A stretch of 64,000 bases of DNA. Source: Echinococcus granulosus. Lineage: Eukaryota; Platyhelminthes; Cestoda; Cyclophyllidea; Taeniidae. Location: NCBI RefSeq assembly GCF_000524195.1, contig NW_020170393.1, forward strand, positions 491,548 through 555,547. The letters are read 5' to 3'. Shown here one piece after another: positions 51,601 to 64,000 of this stretch (positions are counted from its first letter, which is position 1; the number at the start of each line of letters is the position of its first letter). The notes beneath the pieces are model-generated. The model searched no databases, was not told the origin of the DNA, and was given only the letters and a program-made list of their open reading frames with translations. The position numbers and the translations under genes were made by a program.

Positions 51601-54600
51601 AATTGTTGTGTTGTATTATTAAGGCACCTTATCCAGATCTTAAAAAATTCCACACCCATTGCATGGTTGGCGTCGGCTCTGCTTTGTACTTATTTATAGG
51701 GCACATTTGGCATTGGATGCCGTTTGATCGCAGCCCTAGGGTCATCAGTCACCCTTTAACCCTACCAATGTTATTCTTCTCCTTTGCATGCCACCGCAAT
51801 CCAGAGGTGATACCTGAGATAGGCTTGGTCATGCCCGACTTTTAATTGCCTCTAAGAGTACAAGATTACGAAGGACAGGTGCAATACTTCAATCTTCATA
51901 AATCATTTTGATGGGACCCCACCTCACTCCATCTTTTCTTTATAACTCTTCCAAATACAGACTTGTATATACACCTCGACGTGATTATCTACTGCGCTTT
52001 AACAATGCAGAGTGGAAACATGAGAGGGTAGAGCGGAGAGTGAGCTGCGCCTCACCACTTTCCTCCTCTCTTTTGATGTGCCCTTTCTTCTTTACTTTTT
52101 GACCACCCCAATTTTAAAGCACCACTTTAAAGTTTCATGACGCTACCAGTCATTCACTGCCTCGGTCGTGCATCTTTTGCTGGCAGGCAGAGGCACCTCC
52201 GCGGGCTGCTAATACACGTAAGCAGTGAAATGTTGCCCCCGTGGAAGGGAGAGTAAAACTGCCCTGGATATGCGAGTCACTGACCGATCCAGGAGGGCTT
52301 AGCTCTCGCAGCGTTAATCGCTGCATTTTGGCTCCAGTCTCAAGCACAGTTCCAGTTGCCCTCGTTTTGAATTTGCAATGGGATATTCTCACTGAAATCA
52401 ATTGAAAATCTGCTGATAGTAGGCGCTGATACTCAGTTAAGTGCGGATTGGGCATTATTTCCTACCTACCATCGAATCTCTTTCCTAGTTTTATTCAATC
52501 AAAGGATTGGCAACTAGATGTAAGCGTTGTTGGGGCCTATAATCACGTGACGCTTCCACTCTGACTGCAGACCTATCCAGCTCCGACTTAATAGCCGATT
52601 GTCCGCTTGGACTGACAAATCATAGCTACATTGCCGCAACGCTTCCTTCCATACTCCTCCCGCACAATTCGTTTATTACAGAATAAATATCTAGATATAT
52701 ATATTCTCCTTCTTCGGTTCAAAATCCTCTTTTTTTCTCCCTCTTGATCATACTCAGCGCCTTTAGCCTAGTCGGGGCCTGTGTTTCGTAGGGGACTTTC
52801 ACAGACTACCCCCCTTAACTGTGACGATGGGGACGTTTCTTTGTACACAAAGGCGAATTCGCAAACATTTTCCCTCATTGCTTTGCGTGCGGTGGCACTT
52901 TTGAGCTAAGTGTCTGCGGCATGGCAAATAGAAAGAGACTGGCTTTTTTGTGCACGACACAGGGATAGGGTCCTTTGCAAGCATCCACCGCCTTAGCGAC
53001 GGCGCTTAGGAACTAAAAGAATTGCTATTAATATTCATAAGTGGATCCTTGTAGGATGTTAGAAAGAAATATGGACGTCCGTAAGGCGATTTGATCAAAT
53101 GGGATATCCAAAGGGAGTGGATGTTAGGTACTTAATCAGTTGTGGCCTTAACCGCAGTGCGGTCTAAAACGCTTTGTGGGATGCGGATTGGTGTGATTCA
53201 CAAATCATATGAAAGCCCATTTTAGTCCCTGAAACCAAATGACGCCACAACCTTTCATGCACAAAACGCGGTTACACTTCTACCGCCACCTCCATTTCAT
53301 GAGTGTTGGTAACTGGGCATGAAAGAGAGCTCTGCGAGGAATGGATAGCCTAATCCACTCAAGCTTATCAGAGCCGTGCAAAAACGTGCATAATTTGTCT
53401 GTAAAAAGATAATCAACCACCGCGCCCACAAGCACGACGTGTGACAAGCCCAACACGACTGCGTGCATGCGTAATGCCGAAGTGGTGGAGGCGGGATTTC
53501 ATAAAGGCGGCGACGTCGGCAGGGCGGCGGTGATGAGGGTATATCCGCGTCACGACACTGCCTAGTCCGCGAGGCTTTTGCACAAAGGCGGAATGGGTTG
53601 GATGGGGTTGATTCATGCTTTGATGGGGCAAAAACCGAGAGGCGGTCGTTCGGTCCATCGGTCGGGTGGACGGCCATCCCACATCAAGGGCGTTTATCAT
53701 ATGTAAAGGGTGCAAGTCACTTCAAACAACTGAATCATCAATCCTCGCATTTGATTTACACGTTTCGCTAGTCCCATGAAACAGTCTTTGACACAATGGG
53801 TGCAATTTTTCAATGTCAGAGTGAAATTTTGACTATTATTAATCACAATTCGGTTAATGAGCGGCGTACGGCCTTAAAATAACATGACGGACAGGTTAGA
53901 AATCGAGCAAGAACCAAGATAGGATAGTTTTAAATCATTTCTGCCTATGAACAAATCAAGGAGGTACAAATACGACACTCCAGTCTTCATTACACCTTTG
54001 CGATATCCGATTTACGATGTCGTGATAAATGGTGTAACAACAAGAAAATACGGTTTTAACTTCCCTCTTTTTCTTACCTAGATAATGGAGTCTATTGGAG
54101 ACTTATTTTTTAACCTAAATGTGAACAGCCGGTGATAAAATCACCGTGCTATGCTCAAGCAGAGTCGCCTTTTTCCAAGGAGGGGAAAGGGCGGAGCGCC
54201 GGAGAGGCATTCAATTAGGCTGATTCCTTTCTTTCTCACAGCATACAATCGGTGGTGTTTGTCGTTTTTTCTTCTTCCGTCTATTCAAAAAGCTCATCTA
54301 AAAGCTGTTAGCTTGCTTATGGGAACAGAAATTTATCGCTCATAAAGTGCTGCTGTCAAGGTGACGGTGGTAGTGGCAGGGCACTTGACACCCTTTTTCC
54401 TCCCCAATACTGCCAATGCCCGCAAATTTTTTAAACACACCTCATATGAAGAAAAACCTGGTATAACTAGAGCAAATTCAAATCAATTTGTCTTGCCTCT
54501 TGTCAAGTATTTTCTTTAATTTCTGCCGTATATTTGATGATTGCAGATTTCACAGATGTCTTGTTACCTCAACCGCCATTCACTGGTAGCTGAATAAATT

Positions 54601-54700
54601 CTGTCAAATAATAGGATTCATCAGTATCTCAGCTTTTTCTATTCCATTAATAAAAAGAGCGCTACGTCTGCATGGAAGTAAAGATAGATAATAAAACAGA

Positions 54701-54720
54701 TTTCTTCTTCTTCTTCTTCC
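54701..54720 (+). repeat. (TTC)n microsatellite
   Basis: tttcttcttcttcttcttcc, about six units. Confidence 0.92.
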
Positions 54721-54794
54721 TCTTTTGTCGGAAGGTGATACAGTAGGGCGGGACGCGCCGATACCGCCTAGCGATAGCTGCTTCAACTCTCTCT

Positions 54795-54829
54795 CTCTCT
54801 CCCTTTAACTCCAAAGTTAAAGGAGAGAG
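54795..54829 (+). other. Inverted repeat / hairpin
   Basis: Arms ctctctccctttaact (54795-54810) and agttaaaggagagag (54815-54829) pair over 15 bp with one bulged C and a ccaa loop. Half of the stem derives from the neighbouring (CT)n run. Confidence 0.6.
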
Positions 54830-57176
54830 AAAATGAATAAAAGGATACACTCTCTATCCCCTCACAAGAATGTAAAGAAAAGAGGACAGAGGGGGAGAGT
54901 GAGAAGAACCAGGAAGCGTTCACTCAGCATGTCGTGCCTGCTCCCCTTTGTTCTGTTGCCCGCATTGTCAATTTGGTCCTGAATAATTTTCTTTGATCTG
55001 TTCCAAAAAAAGCATTTCTCAGAGTCGCCGCCCGATATGCTGACATATTTGCACATGCAACTGAAAACGGCCCATGAGAGAGGTTTATTTGGCCTGGAAA
55101 AATCCTCCATCGGAGTGGAGAGGGACTGCATCAAAGGTGGCAGGACTGCTGCCCATCACTTTTGCGCACTTCGTTTAGGGTTTGGACATGGAGAGGAGTC
55201 AGACAAGAGAAAATGGGCAAAGAGGGACAAAGATATTGCACTCAGCTTGATCCCATAGAAAACGAATAGTTAAGAAGAGGGAAGCACAGAAGCACCATTT
55301 TAAATACCATCAATTATTTCTTACCCCACTACGGTACTGTTTAACTTAAAAGTGTAGAATTTCCATGACACATGTAACTACTGGCAATTTAAAATAGTTT
55401 TTGAACACTCTTAAATCATTCTTTTCTACAGATTGTGAGATTCAAAAATAATTCAAATTCGATTTCGTAGGATCGTACTAGATTGCAGAAGTTACCATGT
55501 TTTTATTTTGGAAAACAAATTCCTATTTATCTGTCCCCCGTGGACTGTGTTTTGCTTGAAAAACAAGTCACCAATCTATAAGGTGCTAGCAAATTTAGCC
55601 ATATGTAGTAACAAATCACAACATAAGCGGAAATGCTCCATGTTTTAAAGGAAACCGAAATGATCGTTTTATTTCATCAATAAAAATGCCAACTCAACCC
55701 GGTCATGGAAGCGAAAAACTTTGAAGCAGCGCACCTATTCCTTTTCGTGTTTGCTCTGTCTTTTCAAGTTGACGCGGCCTAAGAATAACTATAGGTTTAA
55801 AAAAACCTGGTGATTTATTGCTAATCACAACGAAAAAGGTTTAACGTGTACGATCACGTAAAAACTTATTATATCGTGGGTTTTGGCAATTCTTGTAGCA
55901 TTATAAAAGGCTAATTATACAGAATTTAATGCTACTTAACTCATTTAAGTAAGCATGTTGAGTTACGAAGTTTCTGGAAGCCAGTAGCACAACCTTGTGA
56001 TGTGGTATTCCAGAAGGCTTCCAACACCCCAGCCAGTAACCTGTATAAATTGTTTATTGACTAAAATCAAATTCTGGGACATACCTTTTACTGATTCGCG
56101 CATTCAAAAGTGCCATTCAGACCATCACGCTCCCATCTAATCGTACCTTTAATCATATTTTAATGCCTTATTATACGTTCTCTAACTCTAGTCTACATTT
56201 CTTAGCAGTGAAAGTACCACTTGCTGACATCGAAACAGCATACAGAGAAGAAGGTTTGAGCTAACAGAATGATAGTTCTGCCTTCCTTTTCCTCTTGACC
56301 GTTGGTGAATCTCGTTTCCATTCACTGGACACACTTTCATGGATTGATGTTGGTATTCTCCTGATTGTATTTCTAAGATGCCTTGATGGCGGTCGCAAAA
56401 CGCTCGGAAAAAATATTGCCTCCACTTTCATTACTTATAAGTGCAAGTACAATTTCATTCAACAATGACCCCATTATTTCTTTTACAAAATCGAAGGATA
56501 CCCTTTAATAAATTTGACACTTAAATATGCCCCCATCACCAAGGCTTCCATTTCTGAAAATACTAACCCTCTGCACCAAAAAGAATTAGACAAAAGGTGA
56601 CAGTGGGCAAAAAGTGTCATTTCTCATTTATTCATTTATTATGAAGCCACGGGAGACTATAGATGAATGAGTAAGGAGTAAGGAAGGAGAGCCAGCGAGA
56701 AAGGTGAATGGAGAGAGGGAGAGGAGACATACATCGAGAAAAAGTCTTAGGGATCAGAAAAGGAGAGGCTGTGCACGCATCCAGTGGATCTGTTAAACAA
56801 AGTTGGAGCACAACATCGTATCACCTGTAATGAGATACTGGGCGGTGACTTTCATTTTCACACAGTAATTACTCAGTCGACAATAAATTCGCTACGTTTA
56901 AAGACCTTTTAACGTCTCGTAGCAAGATTGCATTCTGTAGATGCTACATATCCAAGATCTGGTCATTATTAAGGCTTCGGGAACAGTGGACGACTTATCG
57001 TCGCAGCATGTGAAGGTTATGTACCTATGTAGTGCAAAATAACTTCAAATTCTTCATATTCTAACCGAAATGTCATTAAATGCAAACGAAAACGATGGTG
57101 CATTCAAGAAGGATAGCGAAATTATATCAAAATAATCGCACTAAGGTGGGCTTCACAGACGAGTTCCGGCGAGTCG

Positions 57177-60100
57177 TTATTGAAAGTAGCAAAGCTGGAG
57201 CTCACGCGAATCAATCTCGAAGCAGTTGAACCAAGTATCGCGACTAATTGTTCGACCGCTGATGCAATTCCCGAGGAAGATCTCCAGACACGCCAGTGTC
57301 GGCAGAGCGACCTGTGTCAGCATTGCCAACTCCCTCTCCTCAATCATTCTACCATGAGAGGTAAAAATTGAGATTTGGTTTTGCGTTTCAGTGCAGAGCT
57401 TAAATTGTGCTGTTGGACACACAATAATGGGCCGCAGCAAGAGACTTGAGAAGGAGAAGGAGGAGCAGAGGTGGCAGGAGGGAAAAAGGTTTCGTCTAAC
57501 CTACCCATTCTTATCGACATCGAGTTCGCAGAAGACAAAGCTGAGAAGTGGTCCAGCGTTCTCGCCATTGCGACCGATGTGCTTGGCCAGGAGGCTGTCC
57601 AGCGCCAGCCAGTCGTGCTCCGATCGTGGACGTAGAAGCACGTTGCGCGGATCTGTACCGTAGCTCTGTCCAACAGGAAACGATAACTAAGAGCTACCTA
57701 ATCTATATTTCTCCCTCTCCTCTCGAAACTCACCATCTTATTTTTATTTCTAATACTATCTCACGATGATGGTCTGAAAAAAAACTAGCTGATACGTGGG
57801 CAGCTAAAATAAGAACTTTGTCAGATATATCGAATTGAATTATACCTTTGAAGTTGTCATTAATAGTTTAAAACCTGCTCCGGAGGTAAGATCGCATGAA
57901 AAAGTGTGTATGAACTCCTCCCGCTCTACCGAAATTTATCTTCGTGGTCATAGCTCTGCAAGTGATCACTGTTTACTTCCATTTTTAAACTTCAAATCCA
58001 AATTTAACAGTGCAAACAGGTTTGGTGTTGCAAGGGGTCGGGAATGGAGGCGCTCGGTTTAGCACCGCGTCATGAGAGAGCTAGCAGTTGAACGATAAAG
58101 TAACAACCGTGACCAATAAATGGATCCTTTTTTGCTGAAAAGCCTAAAAGCAAATTGGTTTCCTAGAATCCGTTTCACCTTCAGCCCGGTAATGTCCGCA
58201 TCGTCCCACAATGCAATTTCACTACAATCTACAACTTGCAGACGCGGATGCTAGATGAATCGTTCCCGGTACTCTGCAGGCACCCCTACGCTACTTCCGA
58301 GGAAGCTTACCAAACACGCCTATAAAACTTGCTTGAAAGATTGAATCAACATTCTAAAGAAGCGCATCATAATGGGAGACAACTGTTTTAAAAATAGCTT
58401 TGCCTTTTATGGAACTAATTGCAGGAGAAAATTGCTGCTATTTGTGGTAGTCAAACAAGACACCGCACATCCTCTAAGAGACAATTTTATGAAGTACTAG
58501 TGTAATACAATAGTGGTTTATCCCTCGGTTCTGGTGAGGCGCCACTTTTTGTACTTCGAATTAGCCCCCTTGTACCTCGCTGGGTGGGCTGGCCTTTTGG
58601 GCCATGCCAATAGCCCAGACACCTTCTCTGTGCTGAATATATATATACTGCCCGAGTATTGTGTCTTCTTTCGTCTTCATGGAGTCCCGGGACGCTACAC
58701 TAGTACCCATCACCTAAACTAATGCTAGCTTATGGAGAAATTAGATGAAGCAGTAAAAATTGGCCGGAAGAACTCATTCGGCATTGGAGAGGTCTGCCTG
58801 CTAAAGCGGTCAGAATTAACCGTTACTTGGAAATGTTAGCAATTGTGCAAATATTTTCAAAAAAGTTGCACAGTCCACACACTTTTGGCGTTCACTTTGT
58901 ACGCGTGGCAACTTTGCCACGGTGGCTCCAAGTCACCACGCGCATTCAATCTCGTGAAAGAGTATACGACGAACAAAAACAACAGCACTGTAGGTCATTC
59001 AATTTTCGTTCACACAAAATACCATTTACGGGCTCATTGCAAAACAAGCCAAATTTACGATGATAATTTAGGTGGTCACCAATAAACCATAAAGTGTCTC
59101 GCCATAAAGTGGAAGAAAACTGGCAATATTTAGGTACTAGAGGTGTTTGTACACGAGAAGGGCGGAATAGCGACCCTCTGCGCACACGGAATTCGGTATA
59201 AACTACCCAGGTGCAACGTGGTCATGATTGAAGAACCGAAAACTGCCTTATTTAACCGGGGATGCCCAAAACATGTTATGACCTGATGTAGGCCCTAATT
59301 AGCGGTGTTGTGGTGAATTGTGTGTGAAGAGTCCTTCACCCTCATAATCTCCTTCCACAATCAAATTCAATCTACTTAGCTCCCGAGTTATAAGCTGAAA
59401 TGGATCGGAATCCCAACAGTTCAAAATTTAACATTCCTACAGAATTTTGCACCTTAAAGGTCAAAAGTCCAGCTCTTTGCTGACGAAATGTAGTCACAGA
59501 ATTGACTGCAAGAACAAATTAATGCAAAGTGTCTTGAATTCAAATTTAACTTGATAAGTCGACTTCGTTGCATTTCAAATGATAGAATCCTACCGTTGAG
59601 CGTAGTTGTATTACAACACTACATGGAAACCATTTAAAACCAGTCTCGAAGCTTGTTTACTTTTACAAATCATATTATTTGCGATGGCAAAAAAGACACA
59701 AGGTAAGCGTGCCACCTTCTCACTTACCCTTGAGCGCAGAAGCTGTTGGAGCCACAAAATGAATTGGTACCTAAAGTAGCGTCGCTGCACGGCCCAGTTG
59801 CACTTGGTGGTAAGCTCTGCAGCATAAAGATAGGCGTGAAGAAGTTCAAGAAGGAGGAAGCTGTGGGAAGGAGTGGCAGAGCGAAAAAAACTTACCTTGG
59901 CATTCGGCAAAGTAGCGGATAATGGAGTCGCTGTCCGCTCGGTGGCCGTTGAAGTAGCGCTCGTCGCCACAACGCGGATCGCCCTCGCGGCAGTAGCAGA
60001 TGTTGCGGTAGAGGTCACACGTGTGGCTGTACGTGTAGCCGTCCACACAGATCTGCAAGCCACACCAGTATGGTCATTCATTCACTTAAAAAGCACCGCT

Positions 60101-62226
60101 TTTGGTTCCTCCTCATCACCCTTACTCATGTCAGTACACATCCTCTCAAATAATAAGCAATCTCTGTCACTAAAACTGTTGACAGAGATTATTATTTGAG
60201 TTACTAAAGAAGACTTCGGATAAGCTAAGGAGAGATGGCTTTACGTATTGGGTAACGACGCTTACCGCTCATATTTCAATCATGCACCTACTTAATAAAA
60301 AGTAATATGAATGCCATTCCAGAAGTTCTGTATTTGCAGTGAAGAACTTTCTTTTTTCCTTGACTACATTTCAAACATCTTGGTTGCCATTTCGAGTCTA
60401 GGGGATTTTAAAAAGCATGCGCTGCAAGCACTTGGTACTTCATGAAGGCGATGCAATACGTTGGTTGTCTGTTTAACTTTGCTATTGTACCTTTATCAGA
60501 AGGCCTGGCTTCCAAGCTATGCTGGTAGCCCCCTTCCTTTCCCTAAGCCCTCCTATACGTCGGTAATGCAGTCTCGAGGCGCTGCTTTGATGGTAGTGGA
60601 AAGCAAACCCGATCTCAAAGGGCACCTATCCTGATTTCTACTGGTGGATGATCAATCCTGACGGAGCGAAAGAAAGGCGTTTGCTGCAAATGGGAGGATA
60701 CGTGACGACCCCTAACAAAGGCGTTGAAAATGACCACCTCCAGCGTTCACCCCAGTCCCGTGGTCTGAAGGAGAGCTATTAACAACTGAGGCGACACCAG
60801 CCTTGAACCTTCTAGAAAAGTTTGTTGAGGAGCTGTATACCGTTCCTGTATGAAAATGTCACTTATGTGAACACGTGATACCTTCTTCACGCCTCTGCTA
60901 GCTGGATTGAGCCGAGAAAAATATGGCTGAGCAGCACTGAAATAAGAAAAAGTGGCAAGAAGGAATGGATGACTAACGATGGACGCGCATGATGGCCAAC
61001 CCATTCTCCTTTCTCCCAATACAGTTCCCATAGAGGACGAAACTTCATATGCAGTAAAATTGCCAAGAACGACCAGATCAGTTGAACGCAAATTCGATGA
61101 CTGGCGCGGTTGGTTGGTTTGTTTCCTTACAACACTAATTACGTTGCGATGGCTGTCGTAAGAGGTTGACCAAGGGGAGCACCGGGAACGGCATTCAAGA
61201 GAGGAGAGGGGTTATGTAATACGCCTATTATGCTTTTCAAGCCTGGTACTGTAATACGTTGGTTGTCTGTTTAACCCTTGGTTTTAGTAGAGGGCCATTG
61301 GCCCGGCCTCCAATCTATGCCAGTATCCCCCACTAAGTCTTCCTGTACGCCAATAATACATATTCTGCCGATCATTACGTCTCCTTTCGTCTTCAGAGAA
61401 GTCTCTGAGTGCTACAACAACTTTGGTAAAGTGTCTCGTGAAGGTAAAGTTGCCTAAAAAATTGAAGTTATTTTCTAGGCCAAAAAATTTATCCGACCAT
61501 ACTGCTAATTTACCTTCTTCTGTTAAAATCATCACCCCCCCTTTGAATCCCTAACCAGAGGAGGTCTTAGTCAAGTTCACGGACCATTTAAGAGACGAAT
61601 AGAGCACCAGTGGGTGCTCCTTCAAAATGTCGATCTATCCACATGTATAAGAAGTTCCATCAAATTCAGTCGAATCCTCGTTTGAAGTGCAGCTCACAAA
61701 TTTGCCGAAATTTGACCAAAATATGGATAAAAAGACAACATTTACCCTCGAATTTAGACAGGTGGTGTTTTTAGCTATCAAAAGCTTGATTTTTCAGAAG
61801 GTAAAGCGTCAGCTGGAGGTGTCAGTCGAAGGCGGGTGATGTGTTGAAATGGAGACTAGACGTCAGGTTTATCTAATCCGCCTACACTTTGATACGGGTT
61901 ATTTCAGAAATAAAGTCTTTCAGTCAATAGTGCGGAAGATTTTGGCATTTCCATCTCTACGGTATTCCCCACTGCAATCTCGTCCACCGCCAACTAAAAT
62001 GATTGAGGGATCAGTCTAAAGCACTGCAGCTGTAAGTGAGGTTGAATCCATGGACACATTTGGCGGGATGAAATCCATGATTTCGAAGAAGGCATAACGA
62101 AGTGTTCGCTCACCTTGCTCTGATGAATCAACCAGTCAGAGGGACAGAAGTCGTAGCAGTGACACTTCCCCTCCTTGCAGTACTCTCCCACAGTGCATTT
62201 GACGTCCGCACACGTGTCCTCATCTT
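57177..62226 (-). CDS. SPARC: SPARC/osteonectin-like secreted matricellular protein
   Basis: Secreted Ca2+- and collagen-binding matrix protein by family. Exons on the minus strand: 62226-62114, 60052-59896, 59816-59728, 57665-57505, 57348-57177; junction phases 0, 1, 0, 2 agree, giving 229 codons plus stop. Exon 1 here encodes the follistatin EGF-like part (DTCADVKCTVGEYCKEGKC), exon 2 the Kazal part (ICVDGYTYSHTCDLYRNICY to FAECQ), exons 3-5 the EC domain. EF-hand 1 is a perfect loop, DVDKNGMIEERE, created across an intron; EF-hand 2 aligns with SPARC around CLEIFLGNCISGRTISRDTW, keeps the three cysteines but has lost acidic Ca2+ ligands. The acidic N-terminal domain of vertebrate SPARC (about 300 aa) is missing or tiny. 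The 2.1-kb intron between the first two exons carries an antisense TRIM element and a 21-bp hairpin. The first exon with start codon is not certain. Confidence 0.9.
58501..58699 (+). repeat. Complete solo TRIM LTR with 4-bp target-site duplication
   Basis: 199 bp beginning TGTAATACAATAG and ending GGGACGCTACA, flanked by ctag at 58497-58500 and 58700-58703. It lies in the intron between the third and fourth SPARC exons, antisense to the gene. Confidence 0.9.
60145..60200 (+). other. Near-perfect 21-bp hairpin in a SPARC intron
   Basis: 5' arm ctcaaataat + aatctctgtca (60145-60154, 60159-60169) and 3' arm tgacagagatt + attatttgag (60180-60200) pair without mismatch; a 4-nt bulge (aagc) interrupts the 5' arm and the loop is 10 nt. 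Its size is in the range of a short miRNA precursor. It ends 93 bp from the Kazal exon and is outside the TRIM element. It folds on either strand. Confidence 0.6.
60452..61416 (+). mobile_element. TRIM retrotransposon with two LTRs in a SPARC intron
   Basis: Left LTR about 60452-60587 (tgcaatacgttggttgtctg, with a deletion near its 3' end), decayed primer-binding site tggtagtgga at 60591-60600, interior with aactgaggcgacaccagcc and the tggctgagcagcactgaa landmark, polypurine tract caagagaggagagggg at 61195-61211, a short duplicated LTR start at 61215, then the right LTR 61250-61416 (tgtaatacgttgg to gtgctaca). Antisense to the host gene. No protein. Confidence 0.88.
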
Positions 62227-64000
62227 CTGAAAACTCAAAAAGCGTTGTTTCGGTCAATTCAGATGAATAAAAATTAATTCCAAAAGCTATGGCGTTTCCT
62301 TCGACGATGCTTTTTTAAGGCAGTGATTCTTTGAGGCAGTAGGCAGTGGAATAACGAGTCTCGACGACAAAGGCTTGGATAGAGATAGGGACTCGTTTGA
62401 AATATGAGGTTATAGCCAAAATCTGACAAGATCAAAGCAAATTAAGAAGACTAAGTGCCTGTTTATTGGGTATCGTAGGAACTGTCCCCGTGACAACTTG
62501 TACCTTTTGATGCACTTGTTGGAAGTATTTTATGGCTTCAATAACAACAATCACAAATATTTATTGCATTACCAATGTATGGAACCTTATTGCTACTAAG
62601 TCTGAAGGTGCTAACGCTGAATACTTTGATGCAACTTTGGGCAGGTCTTGAACCTCCAGATTTATATCCGTCAGCCTTCTAGGTCGCTGGTGTTGGTGAA
62701 TGCTTGCTGTTGGCAAAAACTGATCACATCAGTCTGTTTTGGTATCAAAGTAGGTGAGAGAATGAATAGAAAACACACCTGAATTGAACGAGGAGGCATA
62801 TTCATCGGAAGTATATCGGGACTAAAGTAGTGAAAAAAAACTTCATTCCTCATTTGAATCAAGCATTAAGAGGTAAAATTGCTAAATTTCCAGTTGCTAG
62901 GATTCATGCCTGAAATACAAGCCAACTAGACCAGCATATACAGTACTTGAAGAGAAAAATCAAATACAACTAGACAATTCTTTAGCAAGAAAGAAGGCAT
63001 TCCAAAGTTGGGGTGAATTTAAGGTCAAAGAGCCTTACCTGAACGACCGTAAAAGCCTACAATAAGAAGTAAGGCAGCTCACTACCCTGTATTTAGTAAA
63101 TAAAAATTAAATCCAGTTTTTTCAAATGGAAGGAAACATGTTACGAAGCCGATGGTACTCTTCGACAAAAAAAGTTGCCTGTGGCTACCACCCGTTTAGG
63201 GAGGAACCCTTGGCGTGGCACCCTTTCACTTCGAAAGATGAAAAAAACGAACCCATTTTATCTTTTAGAAGGACAATCTAGACTTCTGTGGGTATTTGGG
63301 TGAACAGTTGATCACTTAGAAGTGGTTTCTACACAAGCCATCATGCCGCTATGTCTCCGGAAAAAATGATTGGCGAGTGGATCCCATCACTGGACTGGTA
63401 GTCTGTAGATGACTTTAAAGAAAGAAGTACGCAGAGCTGCGACATATTCACCTGAAAGACCACATAACTTCATCTTTTCTAATCGTTTATGTTAAAATAC
63501 AGTAATTTTTGCACTCCTAAGTTTGCCCTATCAACGCAAATGACGACTCTTCTTCTTCGACTGTAGGCCATTGAATAGTTCTCCCATTCACTTTCACTTT
63601 CACCAAAATAAACGTGCCCCGGTAGACAGGGGTTTCCCATTTCCTTGTGGAATGCCAGTTGAAGAATTATGCCAAGCATACGCCATGCGCTTTGGATCCA
63701 TACCAAACGATTCGCCCCAAACAAATGGCATTCTTGGGTAATGACCGCCTCACTTGTACTAATCAGGGCACGAAGCTACCAGAAGACGTTTATTTTAGTC
63801 CAGTCTTAAAAGAAGCATCCACTGCTACCAAACTGTAGAGCTTGCACTGCAAAAGCATCAGTTCATCTCCAGACTGAAACCACGTGCTCACTTTACAATG
63901 AATGCCTCTGCTATCGGTGTTCCAGACACATAAATCAAGAGGCAATTACTTCTCCGCCTTAGCTAATCAACCACGCATTGGGAACCACTTCACCATGTTC
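62227..64000. other. 5' side of the SPARC-like gene to the window edge
   Basis: Apart from the candidate signal exon, no exon is recognised. Minus-strand frames at 62671-62862 and 63479-63724 have no known domain. The promoter and first exon of the SPARC gene may lie here or beyond the window. Confidence 0.4.
63039..63077 (-). CDS. Candidate signal-peptide exon of the SPARC-like gene
   Basis: On the minus strand the segment reads ALLLIVGFYGRS and ends in a donor TCAG|gtaagg in phase 1, exactly what the exon at 62226 needs (G+AA gives Glu, then DEDTCADV). A hydrophobic core followed by a small polar residue and then the mature acidic start is what a secreted SPARC requires. No ATG is in this frame downstream of a TGA just upstream, so the exon must be joined to another 5' exon through the weak acceptor gtgag at 63078. 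The 5' boundary is a guess. Confidence 0.35.

Larger units (their letters stand above)
51601..57176. other. Gene-poor region downstream of the SPARC-like gene
   Basis: No exon is recognised; frames at 52150-52455 and 53297-53715 (-) lack family resemblance. Simple repeats: (TTC)n at 54701-54720 and (CT)n at 54787-54800, the latter merging into a 15-bp hairpin at 54795-54829. Confidence 0.45.

Overview
The window looks like nuclear DNA of a parasitic flatworm, most likely a taeniid-type tapeworm. The evidence is metazoan intron-containing genes with very short introns (30, 67 and 78 nt) next to multi-kilobase ones, no bacterial-style gene packing, and a dense family of miniature LTR retrotransposons resembling the TRIMs described from taeniid cestodes. 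The organism call is inference; the gene calls rest on exon-by-exon reading with matching splice phases.

Layout. 250-433 (-): last exon of an unrecognised gene. 2805-8842 (-): complete four-exon phospholipid scramblase. 11801-12272 (+): possible two-exon coding segment of unknown identity. 14447-15025 (+): an open but stop-interrupted frame, probably a decayed gene copy. 16653-18683 (-): complete four-exon calcyphosine-like EF-hand protein, head to head with 19470-20493 (+), a complete two-exon very-long-chain 3-oxoacyl-CoA reductase (HSD17B12 type). 25989-36744 (+): complete nine-exon Axin with RGS, GSK3-binding, beta-catenin-binding and DIX regions. 36745-57176: about 20 kb without a recognisable gene, holding solo LTRs and simple repeats. 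57177-62226 (-): SPARC/osteonectin-like matricellular gene (follistatin-like, Kazal and EC domains) with a possible signal-peptide exon at 63039-63077.

The genes are unrelated housekeeping, signalling and matrix genes (lipid scrambling, calcium binding, fatty-acid elongation, Wnt pathway scaffold, extracellular matrix); nothing suggests an operon or a shared pathway.

The main non-genic content is a repeat family with at least 17 loci on both strands. Full copies are about 1.0-1.1 kb: a ~195-bp terminal direct repeat beginning TGTAATAC and ending GCTACA, a tRNA-Leu-type primer-binding site, a ~700-bp non-coding interior, a polypurine tract and a second terminal repeat. Solo repeats are common and some keep target-site duplications. 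No copy carries a usable protein. There are none in the 10.7-kb Axin gene, while two gene-resident element copies lie antisense in introns.
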